Source: Lachnospiraceae bacterium (GTDB lineage Bacteria > Bacillota > Clostridia > Lachnospirales > Lachnospiraceae). From it: a DNA stretch of 64,000 nucleotides. A program made the position numbers and the translations under genes. The DNA lies in NCBI GenBank assembly GCA_910575445.1, contig CAJTFW010000004.1:300962-364961 (forward strand), written 5' to 3'. This document shows, one piece after another, positions 24,705-33,972 of this stretch. The notes under the pieces are model-generated. The model worked only from the letters and a program-made list of their open reading frames with translations. It made no database searches and was not told the DNA's origin. Positions within the stretch are counted from its first letter, which is position 1. The number at the start of each line of letters is the position of its first letter.

Positions 24705-25979
24705 TTACATGGTGGTTAGTTTTTTTCCTATCTCAAAGCAGTCTAGGGTGGCAAAATAATCTTTTAGAGTTTCTGCTCTGCGGATTAACTGAACTTCACC
24801 ATTTTCTTTTAGTAATAATTCTGCTGAGCGCAGCTTTCCATTATAGTTATATCCCATGGAATGTCCATGGGCGCCTGCATCATGGATAAAAAGATAATCT
24901 CCTTTATCGATTTTAGGAAGTTTTCTGTCTACTGCAAATTTGTCACAATTTTCACAAAGAGAGCCTGTGACATCATAGGTATAATCACATGTCTCATCTT
25001 CTTTTCCCAACACGGTAATATGATGATATGCTCCATAGATAGCTGGTCTCATCAGATTGGCTGCGCAAGCATCTGTTCCGATATACTCTTTATGAATATG
25101 TTTTTCATGAATTACCTGTGTTACAAGTGCTCCATAAGGGCCCATCATATAGCGCCCAAGCTCGGTATAGAGTGCCACATCGCCCATACCAGCAGGCACT
25201 AGCACTTCTTCGTATACTTTTTTAACCCCTTCTCCAATTATATAAATATCATTTGCTTCCTGCTGTGGAGTATATGGAATTCCAATACCGCCTGACAGAT
25301 TGATAAATGTAATCTTTGCCCCTGTCTTTTCTTTTAATTTCACAGCAAGCTCAAACAACACTTTTGCAAGCATCGGATAATATTCATTTGTCACGGTATT
25401 GCTTGCCAAAAATGCATGGATTCCAAAATTTTCCACGCCTTTTTCCTTCATTATCTGGAATGCTTGTACAATCTGTGCCTCTGTCATCCCATATTTAGAA
25501 TCGCCAGGGTTGTCCATAATGCCATTACTCATCTGAAAGACCCCTCCTGGATTATAACGACAGCTCATAGTCTTTGGCAGATATCCCACGGATTTCTCCA
25601 CTGCCTCAATATGCGTAATGTCGTCCAGATTGATAATTCCGCCTAATTTCTCACAATATGCAAACTCCTCCAAAGGCGTATCATTGGAAGAAAACATAAT
25701 ATCTTTTCCTGTAATGCCAGCTGCTTCTGAAAGCATCAGCTCCGCCATCGAAGAGCAGTCACTTCCGCATCCATATTCCTTTAAAAGCTGCATTAAAAAC
25801 GGATTGGGAGTCGCCTTTACTGCAAAATACTCTTTAAAACCTTTATTCCAGGAAAACGCCTCATAAAGTGCTTTTGCATTTTCACGGATTCCTTTTTCAT
25901 CGTAAATATGAAAAGGAGTTGGATATTTTTTCACAATTTCTTCAATCTGTGCCTTTGTAACAAATGGTACTTTTTTCAT
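24705..25979 (-). CDS. lysA: Diaminopimelate decarboxylase
   Basis: The 424-residue PLP enzyme has a barrel plus C-terminal domain. The PLP lysine lies in EYFAVKATPNP, followed by GSDCSSMAEL, the glycine-rich GGIGIP loop, ELGRYMMGPYG, and the C-terminal active-site GSLCENCDKFA and AGAHGHSMGYNYNG. It converts meso-diaminopimelate to lysine. ATG 25979 has AGGAGGAG upstream; the frame extends to 26057 without a site. The promoter region contains a dyad TGTCAT-TTC-ATGACA at 26071-26085. Related decarboxylases (for example carboxynorspermidine) are possible but less likely. Confidence 0.88.
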   Translation of the reverse strand: MKKVPFVTKAQIEEIVKKYPTPFHIYDEKGIRENAKALYEAFSWNKGFKEYFAVKATPNPFLMQLLKEYGCGSDCSSMAELMLSEAAGITGKDIMFSSNDTPLEEFAYCEKLGGIINLDDITHIEAVEKSVGYLPKTMSCRYNPGGVFQMSNGIMDNPGDSKYGMTEAQIVQAFQIMKEKGVENFGIHAFLASNTVTNEYYPMLAKVLFELAVKLKEKTGAKITFINLSGGIGIPYTPQQEANDIYIIGEGVKKVYEEVLVPAGMGDVALYTELGRYMMGPYGALVTQVIHEKHIHKEYIGTDACAANLMRPAIYGAYHHITVLGKEDETCDYTYDVTGSLCENCDKFAVDRKLPKIDKGDYLFIHDAGAHGHSMGYNYNGKLRSAELLLKENGEVQLIRRAETLKDYFATLDCFEIGKKLTTM

Positions 25980-26231
25980 CTTTTTACTCCTCCTGACTGC
26001 ATAATCCGAAGTTATTATAATATAAGATGCTTTATATGACAAGTAACGATTTTCCACGTTAAAGCGCTATTGTCATTTCATGACATAAAAATTTATGAAA
26101 ACTTCACGCAGAAAATATTTACAAATTTTTCCCATTATGCTACTCTGAATACAGTCAGATAATCTGCCTTAAAAAGCAATCTATCTGAGCTTGGCGATAT
26201 GCGCAGAAATCATATTTTGGAGGTAACTACC

Positions 26232-27209
26232 ATGGATTATACTTGCAGAACAAAGACACTTCAGGCCCTCTCAAAAGATATGTCCAAAGGCCGTATCTTA
26301 CTTTCTCATAAGTTACAGAGAAAAGAAGGGCAATGGAATACCAGACAGAAATCCGACTTGATTGACAGCCTTTTAAGACATTATCCCATCAATCCTACCT
26401 ATGCCATCAAGGAAGAAGGCACTCTTTCTGTGATTGATGGTGTGCAAAGGCTTTCTACTGTTCGAGATTACCTAAACGATGGCTTTGCGCTGTCTAAGAC
26501 TTTAGAGCCTGTTATGATAGGGGAAGAAGAAAAAGAGATTGCAGGCAAAAAATTTAGCCGTCTTGATGAGGAGACACAAGATGCGATTAAATCTTCCGAG
26601 CTTCAGCTATACGAGCTGACCGATTGTACAGAAAAGGATGTACGCGAGATGTTCCGCAGACAAAACGCTGGTAAAGCACTCTCTAACGGACAGCTTCGTG
26701 TGGTCAGAGAGTCTGACAAAGTCAGTGGTCTTATCTACTCCTTAACCGAACATCCGTTCTTCAAGAAGATTATCACCAAGACACAGGCGAAGAAAGACCT
26801 TGACAGAGATATGGTCAGAGAGATTTTAATGCTTACCGAGATGAGCCCGGAATATGACTTTGGTTCCTTCCGTTCTAAAGACATCGATGCTTTTGTCGAT
26901 TACTACAACGACCATATTCATATGGAAAATATCGAGACATTAAGAACTGCACTCAATCACCTAGACGAATCCTTCCCTGAGAAGATTAAGATTAAACAGA
27001 CTTCCATTCCCATGGTCTGCTTTGGGATGTATGAGGTGGTAAAAGAACACAAAGACGTACAGAAATATTTAGACTGGGTACATCATTTTATTGATACTTA
27101 TGATAGTAACGAAGAATATCTAAGATACTGTAACGGCGGCGGAACTGCCAGTGCAGAGATGGTCAAAGGTCGGTTAAATTATTTCAAAAACGCCATCGAG
27201 AATATGTAG
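26232..27209 (+). CDS. Stand-alone DUF262 (ParB/GmrSD N-domain) protein
   Basis: The 325-residue protein starts at ATG 26232, eight bases after GGAGG. It carries the DUF262 signature VIDGVQRLSTVRDYL (about residue 75) and QLYELTDCTEKDVREMFRRQNAGKALSNGQ, an N-terminal nucleotide-binding ParB-like fold. In type IV restriction enzymes (GmrSD) this domain is fused or paired with a DUF1524 HNH nuclease; neither is present here or next door. It may be an orphan defence component or a nucleotide-dependent regulator. It is divergent from lysA. Confidence 0.82.
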   Translation: MDYTCRTKTLQALSKDMSKGRILLSHKLQRKEGQWNTRQKSDLIDSLLRHYPINPTYAIKEEGTLSVIDGVQRLSTVRDYLNDGFALSKTLEPVMIGEEEKEIAGKKFSRLDEETQDAIKSSELQLYELTDCTEKDVREMFRRQNAGKALSNGQLRVVRESDKVSGLIYSLTEHPFFKKIITKTQAKKDLDRDMVREILMLTEMSPEYDFGSFRSKDIDAFVDYYNDHIHMENIETLRTALNHLDESFPEKIKIKQTSIPMVCFGMYEVVKEHKDVQKYLDWVHHFIDTYDSNEEYLRYCNGGGTASAEMVKGRLNYFKNAIENM

Positions 27210-27220
27210 ACATAGAAAAA

Positions 27221-27295
27221 TCGGGGTAACAGGATTCGAACCTGCGACCTCACGGCCCCCAGCCGTGCGCTCTAGCCAAACTGAGCCATACCCCG
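27221..27295 (-). tRNA. tRNA-Pro (anticodon GGG)
   Basis: The minus strand from 27295 starts CGGGGTA, pairing with TACCCCG-A. The anticodon stem CACGG/CCGTG encloses the loop CTGGGGG, giving anticodon GGG. The T arm contains GGTTCGAATCC. No CCA is encoded. Confidence 0.95.
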
Positions 27296-27373
27296 ATAAC
27301 GCTAGTAATTATACTCCATCCCTCTATAAAATGCAATACCCTATTCTAAAATTCTGCTATTTCAAAATTGGGA

Positions 27374-27458
27374 TTGACATTTTAAAATCAGGCGCTATAA
27401 TAAAAGGCGTATCGAAGGAGATATTGATGAGCACGACTCATCGGTATCTCCTTTTTTT
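27374..27458 (+). promoter_or_regulatory. Strong promoter followed by an attenuator terminator before amt
   Basis: TTGACA (27374-27379), a 16-base spacer and TATAAT (27396-27401) form a near-consensus promoter. About 10 bases after the expected start lies an intrinsic terminator. GGAGATA (27417-27423) plus GATGAG (27426-27431) pair with CTCATC (27437-27442) and TATCTCC (27445-27451), then seven Ts. The ammonium transporter gene starts 44 bases later, so its expression requires read-through. Confidence 0.8.
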
Positions 27459-27501
27459 GTTTTTCAAACATCAGATATGTTTGAGATAAGGAGGAGAGAT
27501 T

Positions 27502-29250
27502 ATGACAGAAGAAATGATGAGTACCCTTAATGGACAGCTTTTTGCTGTCTGGTTCCTGATAGGAGCCGCACTGGTGTTCTGGATGCAGGCTGGATTTGCT
27601 ATGGTGGAGGCCGGATTTACCAGAGCAAAGAATTCGGGCAATATCCTGATGAAAAATCTGATGGATTTTTGTATTGGCACGATTGTCTTTATCCTGATTG
27701 GCTTTAGTCTGCTGCTTGGTGAAGACCTTATGGGTCTGATTGGAAAGCCTGGGTTTGATATTTTTACCAGCTATTCTGATTTTGACTGGTCCAACTTTGT
27801 ATTTAATCTGGTCTTTTGTGCTACAACTGCAACGATTGTCTCAGGTGCTATGGCAGAGCGGACAAAATTTTTATCCTACTGCATCTATTCCGGGATTATC
27901 TCCGCGCTGATTTATCCAATAGAAGCTCACTGGATATGGGGCGGTGGCTGGCTCTCTCAGATGGGATTTCATGATTTTGCTGGTTCTTGTGCCATCCATA
28001 TGGTAGGTGGTATCTCTGCCCTGATTGGCGCCAAGATTTTAGGACCCCGGATTGGCAAATTTGAAAAAGACCGCTCTGGTAAAATCGTCAAAGTCAACGC
28101 TTTTCCCGGACACAATCTGCCGCTTGGATGTCTGGGTGTCTTTATTCTGTGGCTTGGCTGGTACGGTTTTAACGGTGCTGCTGCCACTAGTGTGGAACAG
28201 CTTGGCTCTATCTTTTTAACCACAACGGTTGCTCCAGCAATTGCCACTGTTGTCTGTATGATTTTCACCTGGATAAAATATGGAAAGCCGGATGTCTCCA
28301 TGTGTCTCAATGCTTCGTTAGCTGGTCTGGTTGGTATTACAGCTTCTTGTGATGTCACCGATTGCGCTGGCGCGATTGCTGTGGGCGTAGTATCTGGTCT
28401 TTTGGTTGTCTTTGGTGTATGGTTTTTAGACTATGTTCTATATATTGACGACCCGGTGGGTGCGGTGGCAGTTCATTGTCTAAATGGTATCTGGGGAACG
28501 ATTGCTGTTGGACTGTTCGCCACAACAGGCGCTCCTGGCAACGACACCTACATTGGGCTGTTCTATGGCGGAGGCTGTTCCCTTCTTCTAACACAGCTTT
28601 TTGGAATGGGGGCTGTAATTGTCTGGACTGCCATAACAATTACGATTGCCTTTCTTATTATCAGAGCAACCGTTGGACTTCGCGTCAGTGAACAAGAAGA
28701 AATCATAGGGCTGGATGCGACAGAGCACGGACTTCCGTCCGCCTACGCTGGCTTTAGTATTATGGATATTGCCAACACAATGACTATGGAAGTCAATGAA
28801 CATACCAACCTTGGAAATGATGATTATATCACAGCTTCTACGGCACAGAAAGATGCTTCTGTCAAAGTAGTCGAAGTTCCTGCGGTATCTGCTGCTGGTA
28901 TCTACAAAGTTTCCATTATCTCCCGTCTGTCCCGTTATGATGTCCTTCGTAAAGCTATGAACGACATCGGTGTTACCGGTATGACAGTTACACAAGTTAT
29001 GGGATGTGGCATCCAAAAGGGTGCCGGTGAAAAATACCGCGGTGTCGAGTTAGATGCAACACTTCTGCCCAAAGTAAAAGTAGAAGTTATCATTGGCAAT
29101 CTTCCTGTCGATTTGGTTATTGAGACTGCTAAGAAAGCACTCTACACCGGACATATTGGCGATGGCAAAATCTTTGTCTACCCGGTGGAGAAGGTTGTCA
29201 AAGTACGCACTGGAGAAGAAAATCTAGCTGCACTACAAGATGTAGAGTAA
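27502..29250 (+). CDS. Ammonium transporter fused to a PII signal protein
   Basis: The 582-residue protein starts at ATG 27502 after AAGGAGGAG. Residues about 10-410 form the eleven-helix Amt fold, with FAMVEAGFTRAKN, AHWIWGGGWL and the paired pore histidines region AVHCLNGIWG. Residues about 465-575 form a complete PII domain (IYKVSIISRLSRYDVLRKAMNDI, GCGIQKGAGEKYRGVEL). The uridylylated Tyr51 of enterobacterial PII is Leu here (YRGVEL against YRGAEY). The fused PII likely gates ammonium uptake in response to 2-oxoglutarate or nucleotides. A linker lies between the domains at about 415-460. Confidence 0.93.
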   Translation: MTEEMMSTLNGQLFAVWFLIGAALVFWMQAGFAMVEAGFTRAKNSGNILMKNLMDFCIGTIVFILIGFSLLLGEDLMGLIGKPGFDIFTSYSDFDWSNFVFNLVFCATTATIVSGAMAERTKFLSYCIYSGIISALIYPIEAHWIWGGGWLSQMGFHDFAGSCAIHMVGGISALIGAKILGPRIGKFEKDRSGKIVKVNAFPGHNLPLGCLGVFILWLGWYGFNGAAATSVEQLGSIFLTTTVAPAIATVVCMIFTWIKYGKPDVSMCLNASLAGLVGITASCDVTDCAGAIAVGVVSGLLVVFGVWFLDYVLYIDDPVGAVAVHCLNGIWGTIAVGLFATTGAPGNDTYIGLFYGGGCSLLLTQLFGMGAVIVWTAITITIAFLIIRATVGLRVSEQEEIIGLDATEHGLPSAYAGFSIMDIANTMTMEVNEHTNLGNDDYITASTAQKDASVKVVEVPAVSAAGIYKVSIISRLSRYDVLRKAMNDIGVTGMTVTQVMGCGIQKGAGEKYRGVELDATLLPKVKVEVIIGNLPVDLVIETAKKALYTGHIGDGKIFVYPVEKVVKVRTGEENLAALQDVE

Positions 29251-29260
29251 CCATAATAAT

Positions 29261-29290
29261 AGGGAGCCGTATTAATATGGGCTCCCTGTC
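29261..29290 (+). terminator. Hairpin between amt and the PTS operon
   Basis: AGGGAGCC (29261-29268) pairs with GGGCTCCCT (29279-29287), followed by a short T/C-rich tail. It lies between two convergent genes and may stop both transcripts. Confidence 0.6.
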
Positions 29291-29292
29291 TT

Positions 29293-29733
29293 CTATAGAA
29301 ATATATGGTTATATAAATGCTCCGTTAATTGTGAAGCTGACAATTCTTTTAACTGTCTAATTGCATCTGGATTTTTCAAGAGATTGATTATACGAGCAAT
29401 AAATGTAACATGTTGATGGTTATCTTTTAAAGCAAGATTAAATACCAAGTTGACATCAACTTCTTGTTCTGGGTCATCCATTCGGTGAAATTTTATGGCC
29501 TTTTGAAGCCTAAGTACACAGATAGCCTGTTTTTTTACTTTTTCCTTTGTTGTATGTGGAATTGCGACTGGACAATTCTCTGTAAGGCCTGTCGGAAATT
29601 CTTCTTCACGCTTTATACAGCTGTAATAAAAATCATCTGTCACACATCCATGTCTTTGCAATTCTTCTGAAGTTATCCATATAGCCTCTCTCCAATCCTT
29701 TGCATTTCCTTCAATAATATATATCTGGTCCAT
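29293..29733 (-). CDS. PTS EIIA component, galactitol/fructose type
   Basis: The 146-residue protein has the phospho-acceptor region ENCPVAIPHTTKE (His60) and the DVNLVFNLALKDNHQHV segment of the EIIA Gat/Fru family. It accepts phosphate from HPr and passes it to the EIIB at 31558. It is the last gene of the seven-gene PTS operon and starts three bases after the preceding gene ends. Its sugar is not determined; the gene set resembles the sgc operon of E. coli. Confidence 0.87.
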   Translation of the reverse strand: MDQIYIIEGNAKDWREAIWITSEELQRHGCVTDDFYYSCIKREEEFPTGLTENCPVAIPHTTKEKVKKQAICVLRLQKAIKFHRMDDPEQEVDVNLVFNLALKDNHQHVTFIARIINLLKNPDAIRQLKELSASQLTEHLYNHIFL

Positions 29734-29736
29734 ACA

Positions 29737-30195
29737 TCACCCTTCCTGTCTTTTGTTCTGCTTGGATTTAAAAACATATTGAATATCAATAGATGCCTTA
29801 TATTGTCTAAGAGTCAGAAATATATCCTCTATATCTTCTGTGGCAAATATATTGGGAATCCTGACTGGTGTATCCATATTCTCTAGATAAAACCGTAACA
29901 TAATCTTAGGATTGTATTCAATCTTCGTTATCTTTTTCACAGGAATTTTTTTCCAATCAATAATCCCATCATAAAATCTCATGTAAGTATTGTCAAGTTT
30001 CAAATAACATAGGTTACAACGCAAAATATGTAAAAGTCCATAAGGAAATACCAATAGATAGAATAAGATATTCAGTATAGATTTATGGTATACCACAGGC
30101 TTGACAATCACCAATATTAGTAGCAATATCATTGCACCAATACCAGCTATTAGATACCGTTTTTTCACGTCTTTACAAATATCATACTTTTTCAT
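29737..30195 (-). CDS. Unrecognised membrane protein with PH-like domain in PTS operon
   Basis: The 152-residue protein has two adjacent hydrophobic segments (about residues 13-32 and 38-62). These are followed by a soluble domain with LKLDNTYMRFYDGIIDWKKIP and VKKITKIEYNP, resembling bacterial PH-like domains. I prefer ATG 30195 (AAAGGAG 12 bases upstream) over 30249. It sits between EIIC and EIIA genes, an unusual position; a role in the transporter complex is only inference. Confidence 0.6.
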   Translation of the reverse strand: MKKYDICKDVKKRYLIAGIGAMILLLILVIVKPVVYHKSILNILFYLLVFPYGLLHILRCNLCYLKLDNTYMRFYDGIIDWKKIPVKKITKIEYNPKIMLRFYLENMDTPVRIPNIFATEDIEDIFLTLRQYKASIDIQYVFKSKQNKRQEG

Positions 30196-30255
30196 ATTTT
30201 TCTTTGTCTCCTTTAGAACAGGAAGCAGCAGACAAGCCACTGCTTCCATATAGGA

Positions 30256-31542
30256 TTACCATGCTCTTAGGATTTTCCCAAGAAGCGCTACTAATACACA
30301 ATGAAACTCTTCTACTTCTGCACCAGAGATTAGAGTTGAAGCATCTGAAATATATCCCGCTTGTACTCCAATCTGTGTAATCAAAGGTGCCATCCATGAA
30401 TCAATCTCATAAGTATAGAAGATACAAAAAGAAGTGGACAGTAATGTTTTGAAAATGTCACCCTTTGCAAATAAAGAACATGCACAAGTAAAATAGATTA
30501 AAGAACCAAGTCCGCTAAGTGGAAACATCGTAATTCCTGGAAGGAATGAGATAGCAATAGCAATAGGAATCATAATAGCTGCACATTCAATTCCTACAGG
30601 GTCGCCTAAGCAAAGTGCCTGGTCCATTCCGATATTGATTTCATAGTCATCTCCAAGGCGCTTTTTGAAAAACTTGCGGGCTGCATTTGACACTGGAACC
30701 AATCCTTCCATCAAAAGCCCAATTACTTTTGGCATAATCACAATAGCCGCCGACAATGTAATACTCATCGTTAGTGTATTAGTCAGATTCTGACGGGTTA
30801 ATAAAGATAGCAAAACTCCTACAATAAATGTAACTACAGATGTCTCACCTAAAGCTCCAAATCTATCATTAAGCCATTTTAGATTGAGATTAATCTTATT
30901 GAGACCTGGAATTTTGTCAATTACTTTACAGACTACCCAGTTAATAGCCCACATATAATAAGCATCAAAGTTACAACAAGTGGTTCCTGGAAGGTTATAA
31001 TGTTCCTGCCACTTTGGCGCTAACTTATCGGCTAGTTTCAATGTTACTATAAAAGTAGCAATACCAACTAACAGACCAATAACAAAAGCTGGAACTTCCG
31101 CTATTCCTGCCAATTTCAGCACATAATAGCATATGGAAGAGCCTAAGAAGAAATGAAAATAATCCCAGATATCCACATCCATAGTCTTTGTAAAACGCAG
31201 TCTGATAAGTATAAAATTTAAGACCAATGCAATTGGAACAAAGATTAAGGCATAAGATGTCGACCAAGCAATCGCAGATATTCCTTGCCATCCAATATCT
31301 GTAACTGTAAATCCTCCTTCTCCCAATGCTGAATAATACTCAATTGCCGGGGACATTCCACCAATTAAAAGGTCTAACGTGATGCTAATACCCAAAAATC
31401 CCGCTCCAATTCTAAGACCATTTCTCAAAGATTCAAAAAATTTCAATCCAAATACAAGTCCAAGAATTGTAATCATAATTGGGAGAAAGATAGCTGCACC
31501 AAGGTCCATAATATACTGAATTGCTGAAAAAATATATGCCAT
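30256..31542 (-). CDS. PTS EIIC permease, galactitol (Gat/SgcC) type
   Basis: The 428-residue protein has about ten membrane segments and conserved EIIC-Gat features: GLRIGAGFLGI near residue 45, IGMDQALCLGDPVGIE near 305, and GITMFPLSGLG. It moves a sugar or polyol while it is phosphorylated by EIIB. It sits between the EIIB gene (15 bases upstream) and the PH-like gene. The substrate is unknown; neighbouring epimerase, aldolase and SgcQ-like genes suggest a pentose or pentitol route. Confidence 0.9.
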   Translation of the reverse strand: MAYIFSAIQYIMDLGAAIFLPIMITILGLVFGLKFFESLRNGLRIGAGFLGISITLDLLIGGMSPAIEYYSALGEGGFTVTDIGWQGISAIAWSTSYALIFVPIALVLNFILIRLRFTKTMDVDIWDYFHFFLGSSICYYVLKLAGIAEVPAFVIGLLVGIATFIVTLKLADKLAPKWQEHYNLPGTTCCNFDAYYMWAINWVVCKVIDKIPGLNKINLNLKWLNDRFGALGETSVVTFIVGVLLSLLTRQNLTNTLTMSITLSAAIVIMPKVIGLLMEGLVPVSNAARKFFKKRLGDDYEINIGMDQALCLGDPVGIECAAIMIPIAIAISFLPGITMFPLSGLGSLIYFTCACSLFAKGDIFKTLLSTSFCIFYTYEIDSWMAPLITQIGVQAGYISDASTLISGAEVEEFHCVLVALLGKILRAW

Positions 31543-31557
31543 ATACTCCCCCTCCTT

Positions 31558-31860
31558 TTAATCTTGCTTCTGACTCAATTCTATCAGTACCTTTTTAATA
31601 TTTTCCCGTTCTTCATCTTCATTGATACCTGTAACTACTCCTGTTGCCGAATACACAGGAACTCCAATCTCCTCATGATATTTAGACGCTACAAATACAA
31701 CATCATAGTCTTTAGCCACAGAAGGCAGATTCATCAACTGTGTTTTAGTCACATGTGCTTTTACGTTTACTTTTCTTGCAATCTCTTCAATCTCAGAAGA
31801 GACATAGGTAGATGTAACAATCCCTCCCCCACATGCTACCAATACTTTAAGTTCTCTCAT
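31558..31860 (-). CDS. PTS EIIB component, galactitol type
   Basis: The 100-residue protein has the phosphocysteine loop VLVACGGGIVTS (Cys10). It takes phosphate from EIIA and phosphorylates the incoming sugar. It starts 14 bases after the aldolase gene ends, within the sgc-like operon. Confidence 0.9.
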   Translation of the reverse strand: MRELKVLVACGGGIVTSTYVSSEIEEIARKVNVKAHVTKTQLMNLPSVAKDYDVVFVASKYHEEIGVPVYSATGVVTGINEDEERENIKKVLIELSQKQD

Positions 31861-31874
31861 TTCTTATTCTCCCT

Positions 31875-32519
31875 TTATATTTGTCCATAATGCTCCATAC
31901 CGCTTAACTCTAGCATCACTTCCTTTTTGGAAAGTTCTGCAACCGTTCCCATCATGCGTGCCATACAATAGGTCTTTGCTCCTTCTTCTAAGTACACAAC
32001 GGAAAACAAAGCTTCTTCTAGAGACTCCCCATATCCAATGACACCATGGTGTTTCATAATTATCGCATTTGCTTCATTTCCATATTCGATACACAATTTT
32101 CCCATTCCAATATCTGAAGAGCGTGTCCATGGTGCTACCATAACATCGCCATGAACTGCATCGATTAGATTTACTAAACAAGCTGGCAACTTATCAGCAA
32201 CTAGCCCAACTGCTGTTGCATACGGCTGATGAGTATGAATAATAGCATTTATCTTAGGCCTATGTTTAAAAATATAAAGTAGTGCTGCCAAGTCAGAAGA
32301 TGGTCTTCTATCTCCTTCTATCAGATTGCCGTCTCCATCTACCAACACGATATCATCTTCTTTCATATCTTCATAATTCATACCTGATGGTGTAACCAAA
32401 TAGCGATTCTTCTCAGCCCGAACACTAATATTTCCTCCACTCAAAGAAATCAATCGGTACTCTTTCATCTGAAAACAAGCCGTAAGTATTTCTTTTTTTA
32501 ATTCTTTATACACAATCAT
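31875..32519 (-). CDS. Class II aldolase (fuculose-phosphate aldolase / AraD-like)
   Basis: The 214-residue protein has SGGNISVR, PSGMNYEDM, the zinc ligands HTHQPYA and the second histidine pair KHHGVIGYG of class II aldolase/epimerase proteins. It should cleave or epimerise a phosphorylated sugar made by the PTS. The start ATG 32519 overlaps the stop of the upstream epimerase gene (TGATG), and AAAGG is upstream. Exact specificity (fuculose-1-phosphate, ribulose-5-phosphate epimerase or other) cannot be read from the sequence. Confidence 0.87.
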   Translation of the reverse strand: MIVYKELKKEILTACFQMKEYRLISLSGGNISVRAEKNRYLVTPSGMNYEDMKEDDIVLVDGDGNLIEGDRRPSSDLAALLYIFKHRPKINAIIHTHQPYATAVGLVADKLPACLVNLIDAVHGDVMVAPWTRSSDIGMGKLCIEYGNEANAIIMKHHGVIGYGESLEEALFSVVYLEEGAKTYCMARMMGTVAELSKKEVMLELSGMEHYGQI

Positions 32520-33157
32520 CACCTTTCCCAATAGATAGTTTCTAAAAATTTCTTTTTGTCACCAAATACTCCTCTCCCCATTACAACTGCATAAATTGGT
32601 GTCTTTGTCTGCTTTATCTTTTTATAAAGCTCTAAGGTAATCCCACCGTCCACCCAGACAGGAATTCGTTCTTTTTGTGCAATTTTCACAGCATACTGAA
32701 AAAACTCCATCTGAAATCTCTGTTTAGGGTCTGTCAAACTAGCAGTCAATACAAGTACCTGCTCTGAGATAGAAAGCAGTGGTGCAAGATTGTTTGTCGC
32801 CATATCTGCATCCGATATACTAAGACCTGTATGGATACCAGCCTCTTTAAATCGTTGCAATACAGAAAGTGGATTCTCTAAATGATTAGTCTGTACAAAG
32901 ACAATATCTGGCTCTATACTCCGAATTTCTTCAAGATAACACAGTGGATTTTGTACTTCTAGATGCAGAGAAATATAGGTATCGGAGGAAACAATTTCTT
33001 TAATTTTTTTGCACATCTTCATACCAAAAGAGATATCCTGCACTGCTATTCCATCTTCTATATCCAGATGAACCTGTCGACAATACCGTTCTGCAAAAGC
33101 CACTTCATCTGCTACATAAAGTATATTAGAAGAAGCAATCGAAGGACTGATTATCAT
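32519..33157 (-). CDS. Ribulose-phosphate 3-epimerase family protein (SgcE-like)
   Basis: The 212-residue TIM barrel starts MIISPSIASSNILYV and includes VHLDIEDG, SLHLEVQNP and WVDGGITLE, as in ribulose-phosphate epimerases. Some core positions are divergent (for example LDIEDG rather than MDVMDG), so it is likely a paralogue specific to this pathway, like SgcE. It overlaps the SgcQ-like gene by four bases upstream and the aldolase gene by one base downstream. Confidence 0.82.
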   Translation of the reverse strand: MIISPSIASSNILYVADEVAFAERYCRQVHLDIEDGIAVQDISFGMKMCKKIKEIVSSDTYISLHLEVQNPLCYLEEIRSIEPDIVFVQTNHLENPLSVLQRFKEAGIHTGLSISDADMATNNLAPLLSISEQVLVLTASLTDPKQRFQMEFFQYAVKIAQKERIPVWVDGGITLELYKKIKQTKTPIYAVVMGRGVFGDKKKFLETIYWER

Positions 33158-33972
33158 ACCAAAGACTCCCTATATTCCCGTGCTCTTTTCATCAGACGGC
33201 TGACACGGTCTACATCCGTTTCATTGTAGAACTTTCCATCATATTTCATCCAAGTAGCTACCACACATCCATCTGAAATCTTCAAAGTATCCACAACTGT
33301 ATCTTCTGTAACACCGTTGCTCGCAAACACAGGTGTATCTACAACAGCTTTTACCTTTGTAATCAGATTGTTGTCAATAGCTGTTCCTGCTGCCAATCCA
33401 TAGACAAGTAAAACATCTGGATTCCAGTTGTGATTGATAGACTTTGCAATATCCTCAATGGGGCGATTACCAAGTGGTACTCCTGATTCCGGTACTAACG
33501 TTGCCAATGTACGTACACCTTTACATCCAACCTCATAGCGATGTCTCTCTATCTCTCCAACATTCAGGTTCTGAATTCCGTAATCTCCTGCATAGGCACC
33601 AAAAAATGTCTCACGTACAAATTTCGCTCCTACCGCTGCAGCAAGGTCAAATACCTTATATGCATCAACTGCAACATCAACGCCAAATGGTACTCGAATA
33701 TCTGTCATCAGTTCTCCTATAATCCTGGCCATCGTCGCAATCGTAACAGGACGAACATCATTGGTATAAGGAATACTGAATTCATTGCAGAAAATAATTC
33801 CATCAATCCCACCATCTTGTAATGCCTTTAAATCACGTCTTGCCCGCGCCAAAACCGCATCAACACCACCAACTGCATCATACTTTGGGTCTGTAGGCAT
33901 TGCCATCAGATGCAACATTCCCAAGACGGGCTTGTCCGTTCCAAATAGTTCTTTCATCCATTCTTTACTCAT
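33154..33972 (-). CDS. BtpA/SgcQ family protein
   Basis: The 272-residue barrel protein starts with WMKELFGTDKPVLGMLHL and includes GGVDAVLARARRDLKALQDGGIDG and FASNGVTEDTV, as in the BtpA/SgcQ family. BtpA was linked to photosystem I assembly in cyanobacteria; SgcQ in E. coli is part of an uncharacterised sugar PTS operon. It is the first gene of the operon, with AAGGAG before its ATG. A catalytic role in sugar phosphate metabolism is inferred from the context only. Confidence 0.87.
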   Translation of the reverse strand: MSKEWMKELFGTDKPVLGMLHLMAMPTDPKYDAVGGVDAVLARARRDLKALQDGGIDGIIFCNEFSIPYTNDVRPVTIATMARIIGELMTDIRVPFGVDVAVDAYKVFDLAAAVGAKFVRETFFGAYAGDYGIQNLNVGEIERHRYEVGCKGVRTLATLVPESGVPLGNRPIEDIAKSINHNWNPDVLLVYGLAAGTAIDNNLITKVKAVVDTPVFASNGVTEDTVVDTLKISDGCVVATWMKYDGKFYNETDVDRVSRLMKRAREYRESLV

